64,000 bases of DNA from an uncultured SAR86 cluster bacterium (GTDB taxonomy: Bacteria; Pseudomonadota; Gammaproteobacteria; Magnimaribacterales; D2472): the NCBI GenBank assembly GCA_902622845.1, contig CACNRI010000001.1:124001-188000 (forward strand). The letters run 5' to 3'. The notes beneath the pieces were generated by a model. The model did no database searches and was not told the DNA's origin. It saw only the letters and a program-made list of their open reading frames with translations. The position numbers were made by a program, and so were the translations under genes. This document shows positions 18,859 to 26,697 of this stretch, in pieces; positions within the stretch are counted from its first letter, which is position 1, and every line of letters starts with the position of its first letter.

Positions 18859-19588
18859 ATCCGCTATCTCCGTGAGGAAAGATTTTAAATTTTTTCATCC
18901 AAAGAAAGAATGCTTGAATATGGATCCTAACAAGAACAAGAAGAGAGCTTAAGGCTAAACCGAAATAGAATATTAACTTCTTTATTCCTGTCATTTTGAT
19001 AATTGCACCTCGTATATTTGTAACTATCTCTGCTTTTTTTTCTTTGTTAAACTGATTTATCCTTATTTTAAATGGGTTTCTAGATAAATTAAATTTATAG
19101 AAACCAGATTTCTCTGCAAAAGGAGAAACATACATATTCTTCTCAACTTCAAGCCAAATATTTTCAGAGATAGCTTCCCCATTATTTTCAACAATATAAA
19201 TTTGGTCTTCATAAAATGTATTTTTAACTTCAGCTATAAAAAATATGCAACCTTCTTTGATTTCTAAAAACCAAAAACATACTGGGTTAAAAGATTTGAT
19301 AAATCCAATATTGGGTGTTCTGAGAAGATTCACTTTACATAGATTAGCTTTAATATTTTTATCTTTAATAAAGGACTTCATTGAGTCAATTACTTTGCCC
19401 GACATGTCAGAATAATTGTCTGCAAAACTTAAAATCTTAGAGTTAATGCTTTTAAACTTTTCTAAATTGAAATCAAATACATCCTCAACGAAAGCTGATT
19501 TATATTTATATTCAAACTGATGCTTTTTGTTGCCTACTCTTCTATGAGATACAGCCCCATTAAATAAATTTAGTTTTGCTCTATCCAT
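18848..19588 (-). CDS. DUF1365 family protein
   Basis: GAVSHRRVGNKKHQFEYK; FNPVCFWF; VEVEKNMYVSPF-like region; sits between cfa and an FAD oxidoreductase. Confidence 0.88.
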   Translation of the reverse strand: MDRAKLNLFNGAVSHRRVGNKKHQFEYKYKSAFVEDVFDFNLEKFKSINSKILSFADNYSDMSGKVIDSMKSFIKDKNIKANLCKVNLLRTPNIGFIKSFNPVCFWFLEIKEGCIFFIAEVKNTFYEDQIYIVENNGEAISENIWLEVEKNMYVSPFAEKSGFYKFNLSRNPFKIRINQFNKEKKAEIVTNIRGAIIKMTGIKKLIFYFGLALSSLLVLVRIHIQAFFLWMKKFKIFPHGDSGYAD

Positions 19589-20774
19589 TGATAATCTTTA
19601 TAACTTCTGATGAAGATTTAATACCATCTTCATGAAATCCATAACCAAGATGAGCACCTGTAAAATATGTTTTCCTATTTCCCTGAATTGATCGTATTAA
19701 TTTTTGTCCCTTAATTGTTTGTTCACTATAAAGAGGATGTTCATATTTAATTCTCTTAAACACTTTTTCTTCATCAACATCAGGATAATTTCCAAGTGTT
19801 ACAAAAATGCCTGTCTCAACATCTAATTTCTGTAAATTATTCATCCAATAAGAAACATAGTCATATTTGTTGTTCTTAAAAGAGTTCCAGGAAGACCAAA
19901 GAGATTTTTCATTTGGCATCAGGTTTTGATCATGATGAAGCAAAGCATTGTTAGTTGTATACTCGAACATAGATAATATTTCTTGTTCCTCAGAGGACAT
20001 ATCATCAACTATTGCTCCAACCTGATTAGCATGACAGGCAAAAATAATTACATCATATTGATTTTCTATATCATTATTTAGAACAAATACTTTTTCTTTT
20101 TCTCTTTTTATCGATATGTTTGCATTTTTAAAAACATTATTTATTTTTGAGTGGTTAATTAGTTTTTCTATATAGGTATTACTTCCACCCAAGACTGAAA
20201 ACCACTGAGGCCTTTTAATTAGATCTAACAATCCATGATTATTAAAAAATCTAGAAAATGATTTCATTGGGAATCTACTAATTGATTCCTGGGATGAAGA
20301 CCAAATTGATGCAGACATGGGATATACATAATTTTTCTTAAAGAATTCTGAGAATCTTTTTTCTCTTAACCAATCTTCTATTGATCCATTTGAATCTACA
20401 TTTGATGCAATATTATTAAATCTAACCATTTCAAGAAAAATCCTTATTTTTTTTAAGCTATTAAAGAATCTAAATTTTTTAAATTCTTCTGAGCACCATG
20501 AAATATTTTCTGTATCGACACTAAAAGACATGGAGGTTGGATGAAGTTCAATTTCTAATTCAAGGAACAGTTTTGTTAATAAAGGATAATTTCTATCATT
20601 CATTACTATAAAGCCTGAGTCGACTCTTATTTTTTTTTCCAGCTCAAGAGTATGCGTATGAGTGTGCCCACCCAACCTAGAGTCTTTTTCAAACAAATCT
20701 ACTTCGTGCTGATCAGAGAGATAATAAGCTGCAGAGAGACCAGATATTCCTGATCCAATAATCGCTATTTTCAG
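19581..20774 (-). CDS. NAD(P)/FAD-dependent amine oxidase-like protein (COG2907-like), probable non-ATG start
   Basis: Track ORF starts at 20696 (TTG), but the frame upstream encodes (L)KIAIIGSGISGLSAAYYLSDQHEVDLFEKD, the FAD-binding motif; open only back to 20777. Confidence 0.85.
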   Translation of the reverse strand: MKIAIIGSGISGLSAAYYLSDQHEVDLFEKDSRLGGHTHTHTLELEKKIRVDSGFIVMNDRNYPLLTKLFLELEIELHPTSMSFSVDTENISWCSEEFKKFRFFNSLKKIRIFLEMVRFNNIASNVDSNGSIEDWLREKRFSEFFKKNYVYPMSASIWSSSQESISRFPMKSFSRFFNNHGLLDLIKRPQWFSVLGGSNTYIEKLINHSKINNVFKNANISIKREKEKVFVLNNDIENQYDVIIFACHANQVGAIVDDMSSEEQEILSMFEYTTNNALLHHDQNLMPNEKSLWSSWNSFKNNKYDYVSYWMNNLQKLDVETGIFVTLGNYPDVDEEKVFKRIKYEHPLYSEQTIKGQKLIRSIQGNRKTYFTGAHLGYGFHEDGIKSSSEVIKIING

Positions 20775-20995
20775 AATTTACCCCTTGTGAACCTCATTCT
20801 TATCGTATAAATCCTAATTAAAGCTACAAAGGTAATTACGCATTGAGTAAAAATTGAAATTGATAATGGATCAGACCAATGCCACCTATCTATTGTTATC
20901 CAAAGTAAAAAAGTTTGAAGTGGGAAATTAATACATAGCCCTATAAACACAATGATAATACTTTCACGAAATGCAGTTTTTTCTGTTTGATTCAT
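20771..20995 (-). CDS. Small two-TM membrane protein (DUF7220-like)
   Basis: FRESIIIVFIGLCINFPLQTFLLW...IFTQCVITFVALIRIYTIRMRF. Confidence 0.6.
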   Translation of the reverse strand: MNQTEKTAFRESIIIVFIGLCINFPLQTFLLWITIDRWHWSDPLSISIFTQCVITFVALIRIYTIRMRFTRGKF

Positions 20996-21020
20996 AACTA
21001 TCCTCTAAATTTGAAAAGGC

Positions 21021-21350
21021 TTATGAAATTTTTACAGCTGTTCCGTAGGCCATGACCTCTGAGGCACCTTGAACAATTTGAGATGTTTGGAACCTGAAAT
21101 TGATAATTCCATTCGCTCCTTTTTCTTTAGCTTCTTGGATCATTCTTTCATATGCCTGATCTCTAGCTCTTTCTAAAAGCCTTGAGTAACTAACAACCTC
21201 ACCACCAACAAGATTTTTCAGAGTAGCGAAGAAATCGCTTCCAACATTTCTTGCTCTCACTGTGCTTCCAACAACTATGCCTAAGTATTCTTCAATATTT
21301 TTGTTCTCGATTGAATTACTGGAAACAACTAAAAAATTATCACTGTCCAT
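21021..21350 (-). CDS. YbjQ/DUF74 family protein
   Basis: VVVGSTVRARNVGSDFFATLKNLVGGEVVSYSRLLERARDQAYERM...KGANGIINFRF. Confidence 0.92.
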   Translation of the reverse strand: MDSDNFLVVSSNSIENKNIEEYLGIVVGSTVRARNVGSDFFATLKNLVGGEVVSYSRLLERARDQAYERMIQEAKEKGANGIINFRFQTSQIVQGASEVMAYGTAVKIS

Positions 21351-21393
21351 TAATAAAGGATATTATAAAAAGTAATATTTTTCTATATGGTTT

Positions 21394-22602
21394 TTAGATT
21401 TCAGAGTGAGCAATTTGAGCTGATAATACAAAAATATCCATTGCGACATCAAGCTCATCAATGTCAATATAGGTTGGAGCTATCCTCAAGACTGAATCAT
21501 TTGGATCATTGCCGTAAGGATAAGTTGAGCCAGCAGGTGTTAGCATTAGTCCAGCCTCTGCACACAGTGCAACAATTCTTTTGGCAATTGGTTTTTTTGA
21601 GTAGAAGGTTACGAAATACCCACCAGTTGGATTTGTGTATTCACCTACTTCGCTGGGTAGATTTGAAAGTTTTTTATTAACAAGTTCAAACTTTGGCTTA
21701 ACAAAACTGGCATGCTTCTTCATATGTTCAAGAACATTCGATTTATTTTTAAAGAAATTAACATGTCTTCTTTGATTAATTTTATCTGGACAAATTACCA
21801 TCATGTTCCTTACTCTTTCAATTAATTTAAAATTCTTTTCGCCAGTTGTTAAAAAAGCCATGCCGCCTCCGCCAAAAGTAACTTTTGAGAAAGAAGTAAA
21901 TACAGCTACATTGTCTAAAGCACCCAAACCATCTGCTAAGAGAGGGATTGGTGTCTGAACTCGCGTTTCATCGAAATCATGAATTAAATAAGCATGATCA
22001 AATAAGTTAATAAAGCTAGAGTTATATTCTTTGGTAATCTTTAAAAGGTTTGTGATGTTTTCGTCAGAAAATACTTCGCCAGAAGGGTTGGAATGCCTTG
22101 GAACACAGATTAATCCCTTTATATTTGGATATTTGGAAAGTTTCTTATTTAGATCATCAAGATCGATACCAGATGAGCAGAGATTTACAGTATGCATTTT
22201 TAGACCAAGGCCTTCTAGAGTTGCAAAATGCCTATCAAACCCAGGCACGGCACACAGAAATGCTGACTCTTTATCATTTTTCCATGGATCATCATCTAGC
22301 CCAAAGAGAAATCTTCCTAAAAGAAGTTGAGTCATTAGAAGATAGCTTGATTGTTCTCCAGCGATTGTTAAATCTATTTTGCTATCAAGAATGTCTGCAC
22401 CAAGTTTTCTAGCCTCTATAATTCCAATTGGCTCTCCATAATTCCTTAAGTCAACACCATTTTCTCCAATGGGATCGACAGCCTGAGTCATTAAGTTATT
22501 TGATAAGTCTAGTTGGTCGGAATGTGGTTTTCCTCTAGTAAGATCAATTGATAAGTTTTTTTGCTTTAGTACTTTAAAAGTTTCAAGTAATTTTTCCATC
22601 AC
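21394..22602 (-). CDS. PLP-dependent aminotransferase (class I, AspT/alanine-glyoxylate type)
   Basis: LTRGKPHSDQLDLSN; DLRNYGEPIGIIEAR; FTSFSKVTFGGGGMAF. Confidence 0.87.
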   Translation of the reverse strand: MMEKLLETFKVLKQKNLSIDLTRGKPHSDQLDLSNNLMTQAVDPIGENGVDLRNYGEPIGIIEARKLGADILDSKIDLTIAGEQSSYLLMTQLLLGRFLFGLDDDPWKNDKESAFLCAVPGFDRHFATLEGLGLKMHTVNLCSSGIDLDDLNKKLSKYPNIKGLICVPRHSNPSGEVFSDENITNLLKITKEYNSSFINLFDHAYLIHDFDETRVQTPIPLLADGLGALDNVAVFTSFSKVTFGGGGMAFLTTGEKNFKLIERVRNMMVICPDKINQRRHVNFFKNKSNVLEHMKKHASFVKPKFELVNKKLSNLPSEVGEYTNPTGGYFVTFYSKKPIAKRIVALCAEAGLMLTPAGSTYPYGNDPNDSVLRIAPTYIDIDELDVAMDIFVLSAQIAHSEI

Positions 22603-22634
22603 ATTATGAGTGTTATCAATTTAATGAAATAATA

Positions 22635-23732
22635 ATGCATATGAATGAAAATATAAATTTAATTTTCTTAGAGCTTCTGTTAGCGATCCCTTTAGTTGGA
22701 ATTGTGCTTTGGTTTGTTTATAGGATGAGCAAAAATCATAACTCAAATATTGAGGAAATAATTTCCAAGGTAGTTCAGGAAAAGAATGAAAGCTCTTCAA
22801 AGCATAATTTAGAGAAAATCGATTTAACGCTTAAGCCCTTTAAAGAACAACTACGAAATCTAAATGAAGAAATTGTTGGCTTAAAAGAAGAACAGGCTGC
22901 ATCAAAAGAAAGTTTTAAAGATCACGTATCAAAAATAATTGAGCAAACTGATAATATCGGCAAAGAAGCAAGAGACTTAGCTTTAGCTTTGAGTGGAAAT
23001 GTCCAAACTCAAGGTGCCTGGGGAGAACAAGTTTTAGAAAAAACACTTGAGGAATCTGGATTAAGAAAAGATAAAGACTATGTGCTCCAAAAAAAATTTA
23101 CTGCTAGCGATGGATCTACTGTTCAACCGGATGCTGTTGTCTTTATGCCAGATAATAGAAGTATCATTATCGACTCAAAAGCCTCTCTTACATCATACTT
23201 AAGGTATGTTGATACTGAGGATGAGTCTGAAAAAGAAAAACATCTAAAAGAACATCTAAGCTCCCTAAAGACTCATATAAAACAACTTTCATCTAAGTCT
23301 TATAAAAGTATTGAAGAGCTTGGGTCAGCTGACTATATTTTAATGTTTATACCAATTGAATCAGCTTTGTCTCTTGCGCTTATGAATGATTGGGACCTTC
23401 AGAAAACCGCCATGCAAAGTAAAATGGGATTTGTAACACCAACTAACTTGATAGCAATCCTTAGAGTCGCTGAAAGTTTATGGAGACAAGATAGATTGAG
23501 TAAAGATGCCGAAAAAATTGCTCTAAGAGCTGGCCTAATGATTGATAAGCTTGTTGGCCTTAAAACAGACTTTGAAAAGGTAAAAAGTAGCTTCAATGCA
23601 ACTCAAGATGCGATAAATGAAGCAGAAAAGAAGTTAAGCACCGGTAAGGGAAATCTAACAAATCAAGCAAAAGAGTTACAAGAAATGGGAGCCAGATCAA
23701 AAAAAGTTCTAGCAGACTCAGATAACAAATAA
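22635..23732 (+). CDS. rmuC: DNA recombination protein RmuC
   Basis: VQTQGAWGEQVLEKTLEESGL; VQPDAVVFMPDNRSIIIDSKASLTSY; YILMFIPIESAL. Confidence 0.95.
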   Translation: MHMNENINLIFLELLLAIPLVGIVLWFVYRMSKNHNSNIEEIISKVVQEKNESSSKHNLEKIDLTLKPFKEQLRNLNEEIVGLKEEQAASKESFKDHVSKIIEQTDNIGKEARDLALALSGNVQTQGAWGEQVLEKTLEESGLRKDKDYVLQKKFTASDGSTVQPDAVVFMPDNRSIIIDSKASLTSYLRYVDTEDESEKEKHLKEHLSSLKTHIKQLSSKSYKSIEELGSADYILMFIPIESALSLALMNDWDLQKTAMQSKMGFVTPTNLIAILRVAESLWRQDRLSKDAEKIALRAGLMIDKLVGLKTDFEKVKSSFNATQDAINEAEKKLSTGKGNLTNQAKELQEMGARSKKVLADSDNK

Positions 23733-23737
23733 ATATA

Positions 23738-25240
23738 GTGCAGCATCTAAGATTATTAAAAATTCTGTCATATCCTTGGCTGATATTTATATCAATAATA
23801 TTTTTTACCTTTATTTTTTTAGGCTTCACTCAGCCACTCAATGAATATGTAACAACATCTTTGATAATTAAGATGACGTCTAACACCTTATTTTTATGCA
23901 TGCTGGTTGCAATATTCACTTCTCTGATAGCTGTTCCTTGCTCAATCTTTGTGACAATGTTCGATTTTTATGGGAGAAAGTTTTTTTCATGGGCTTTATG
24001 TTTGTCCCTAGCATTTCCTATCTATGTGTATGCTTTTATTTTTGTTGGGGCTGCTGAAGAAATCAGCTTCATTTCTAGCTCTATTAGAGAAAATATCGTG
24101 TTGTCTGCTTTAATAATGTCTCTCGGTTTATATCCTTATACGTTCCTTCTATGTAAGGCGCAGTTAAGAAAAACTGGAGTATCTATATTCAAAGCATCAA
24201 AGTCTCTAGGAAAAAATAACTTCCAAACAATTTATCTTATTCTTCTCCCGTCTCTGAAGCCTGCGATAATAGCTGGAACAGTTCTATGCATCTTTGAAAC
24301 TATCTCTGATTTTGGAGGCGTTGCAACACTTGGTATTAATACTCTAACTGTTGGCATCTTTAATATTTGGTTTGGTTATCAAGACTTAATATCTGGAGCA
24401 AAAATATCTCTTATGCTTTTCTTATTAGCAATGATTATTTTGTATATCAGTAAACTAAGCTCTGAAAGTAGGAAGTCATCAGGTGCTGGGAAAGCAAATC
24501 ATAGTTTAATTAAGCCTAGTAAAATATTTAATTTCTCAATTGCCCTATTTTGTTCATTTGTTTTTGTAATAACCTTCATCTTTCCATTTATACAACTTAT
24601 AGTTTGGTCTTCAGAAAATATCAAAAATAATATTCCATTAGAGCTAATTTTTAATTCTTTCTTCATAGGTTTTATAGTTGCATTAGCTGCTTCAGTTATT
24701 GCAATAATTCTTTCACTGGGGAGCTTCAAAAGCTCAAATAAAATTATTTTTAATCTATCGACAATAGGTTATGCAATCCCAGGCTCTGTTCTTGCAGTTT
24801 CTCTATTATTAGTCTTTAGCTTTTACTTTGATTTATCAGTAACAGTATTCGGCATATGGGGATTATTTTTATGTTTAGTAATAAGATTTATAACTCCTTT
24901 AATACGTTATTTGGATGCTGCCCTTTCGAGTATGGCCGAAGAGACCCTTTCTGCAACAAGGATCTATTCGAAAAGCTTATTGAAAACTTTTAGGAATATA
25001 TATTTTCCAGCTTTATATCCATCTCTGTTGTTAGGCTTTTTAGTTGTTTTTATAGAAGTGATTAAAGAGCAGCCTGCAACACTATTGTTGAGGCCGGTAG
25101 GTTTCGATACCTTGTCATCAAAGATTTATAATTTTACCTCAGAGGGTCAATGGGAATTAGCTGCAACTCCCAGCATAGCCATGATTCTTTTAAGTTTAAT
25201 TCTTGTATTGATATTAAATAATAGAGTTGATAATGAATAG
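23738..25240 (+). CDS. ABC transporter permease (FbpB-like, Fe(III)-type)
   Basis: Two-domain, about 12 TM segments; SLGKNNFQTIYLILLPSLKPAIIAG and IYFPALYPSLLLGFLVVFIEVIKEQPATLLLRP. Confidence 0.87.
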   Translation: MQHLRLLKILSYPWLIFISIIFFTFIFLGFTQPLNEYVTTSLIIKMTSNTLFLCMLVAIFTSLIAVPCSIFVTMFDFYGRKFFSWALCLSLAFPIYVYAFIFVGAAEEISFISSSIRENIVLSALIMSLGLYPYTFLLCKAQLRKTGVSIFKASKSLGKNNFQTIYLILLPSLKPAIIAGTVLCIFETISDFGGVATLGINTLTVGIFNIWFGYQDLISGAKISLMLFLLAMIILYISKLSSESRKSSGAGKANHSLIKPSKIFNFSIALFCSFVFVITFIFPFIQLIVWSSENIKNNIPLELIFNSFFIGFIVALAASVIAIILSLGSFKSSNKIIFNLSTIGYAIPGSVLAVSLLLVFSFYFDLSVTVFGIWGLFLCLVIRFITPLIRYLDAALSSMAEETLSATRIYSKSLLKTFRNIYFPALYPSLLLGFLVVFIEVIKEQPATLLLRPVGFDTLSSKIYNFTSEGQWELAATPSIAMILLSLILVLILNNRVDNE

Positions 25241-26294
25241 AACCTTTCTATATGAATCTCATCTGGGCTTGGGATCAAAATTTGTTAATTTCTCAGGATG
25301 GGAAATGCCCATACATTATGGCTCTCAGATTAATGAACATAATTCTGTAAGAAATAGTGCTGGTATTTTTGATGTTTCTCATATGAATATCTTTGATTTC
25401 TATGGTGTGGGAGCGAAAGAATTTATGAGACATGTGTTAGCAAATGATGTGAATAAAATTGACGATGGTTCTGCACTTTATAGTGTAATAACGAATAATG
25501 AAGGCGGGATAATAGATGATCTAATCGTTTATAAATTTAACAATGAAAAATTCAGAGTCGTATCAAACTGTTCTACTTTTGATGATGTAAATAACTTCTT
25601 TGAATCAAATATTATCAAATTTGATTGTGAGTTCCATCATAAACCAAGTTTAGGCATTCTAGCTATCCAAGGACCAGAATCTGAGATTGCTCTTAAAAAT
25701 ATCCTTAAACTAGAGCTTTCAAACTATAAAAGTTTTTCATTTACTGAAAGGAATAAACTTTTCGTTTCAAGGACTGGTTATACAGGGGAAGATGGTTTTG
25801 AGGTTATTGGTGAGCCTGAAGAATTACAAAACATTTGGGATTTATGTATTTCTAGGAGCATTCCTCCAATTGGTTTGGGTGCAAGAGATACTTTGAGAGT
25901 TGAAGCTGGGATGAATCTCAATGGCACAGACATGACCATAAAGAATAATCCCTTTGAGTCTAATTTAGGTTGGGTTGTAGATTTTAGTGATATCGAAAGA
26001 GATTTTATAGCTAAAGAAAAGCTTCTTGAAATTAAAAATACCAACAAGATTAAGCTTGTTGGTGTTTTACTTAATGAAAAAGGAATTCTGAGAAGTGGTC
26101 AAAAGATTATCAAAGATGATTTTGAGGGAGAAGTTACAAGTGGTACTTTTTCGCCGTATATGAAGAAAAGCATTGGCTTAGCTAGGATACCGATGGATAT
26201 CAGTGAAAATGCAAATGTGCTGATAAGGAATAAGCTTTTAAATGTAAAAATATTATCGCTACCTTTTATAAGAAAAGGTAAAATTATGATATGA
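25227..26294 (+). CDS. gcvT: Glycine cleavage system aminomethyltransferase (T protein)
   Basis: HLGLGSKFVNFSGWEMPIHYGS; SHMNIFDF; SRTGYTGEDGFE; GLGARDTLRVEAGM. Confidence 0.97.
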   Translation: MIMNRTFLYESHLGLGSKFVNFSGWEMPIHYGSQINEHNSVRNSAGIFDVSHMNIFDFYGVGAKEFMRHVLANDVNKIDDGSALYSVITNNEGGIIDDLIVYKFNNEKFRVVSNCSTFDDVNNFFESNIIKFDCEFHHKPSLGILAIQGPESEIALKNILKLELSNYKSFSFTERNKLFVSRTGYTGEDGFEVIGEPEELQNIWDLCISRSIPPIGLGARDTLRVEAGMNLNGTDMTIKNNPFESNLGWVVDFSDIERDFIAKEKLLEIKNTNKIKLVGVLLNEKGILRSGQKIIKDDFEGEVTSGTFSPYMKKSIGLARIPMDISENANVLIRNKLLNVKILSLPFIRKGKIMI

Positions 26295-26686
26295 ATGAAA
26301 CTCCAAGTGATCTTAAATTTCTGGATTCGCATGAATGGGTAAAAGTGGATGATAATACTGTTATAGTTGGTATCAGTGATCATGCTCAGAATGAGCTTGG
26401 AGAGGTTGTCTTTGTTGAATTACCAGCAATTGGAGATGAGTTCGTCTCAGGCGATGAAGCAGCTGTAGTAGAATCTGTAAAAGCTGCATCTGAAGTGTAT
26501 ACTCCCTTGTCTGGTGAAGTTATTGAAGTAAATGAAGCTCTTGAAGAAAGCCCTGAGCTTGTAAATACCTCTCCTTATGAGGATGGTTGGTTCTTCAAAT
26601 TAAGAGTTAGTGATGAAAATCTTGGAAGCGTAGATAGTCTTATGACTGCTGAAGAATATTCATCCATGCTTGATGGTAATAGTTAA
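26291..26686 (+). CDS. gcvH: Glycine cleavage system H protein
   Basis: SHEWVKVDDNTVIVGISDHAQNELGEVVFVELP; AVVESVKAASEVYTP lipoyl motif. Confidence 0.98.
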   Translation: MNETPSDLKFLDSHEWVKVDDNTVIVGISDHAQNELGEVVFVELPAIGDEFVSGDEAAVVESVKAASEVYTPLSGEVIEVNEALEESPELVNTSPYEDGWFFKLRVSDENLGSVDSLMTAEEYSSMLDGNS

Positions 26687-26697
26687 TTAAATCATAA

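Noticed and set aside
22031-22412. ORFs of 99 and 104 aa antisense to the aminotransferase gene
   Set aside because: Shadow ORFs of a well-supported coding sequence on the other strand; no recognisable motifs.
25180-25240. Possible glycine riboswitch before gcvT
   Set aside because: gcvT overlaps the upstream permease gene, leaving no leader, and I saw no glycine-riboswitch-like sequence.
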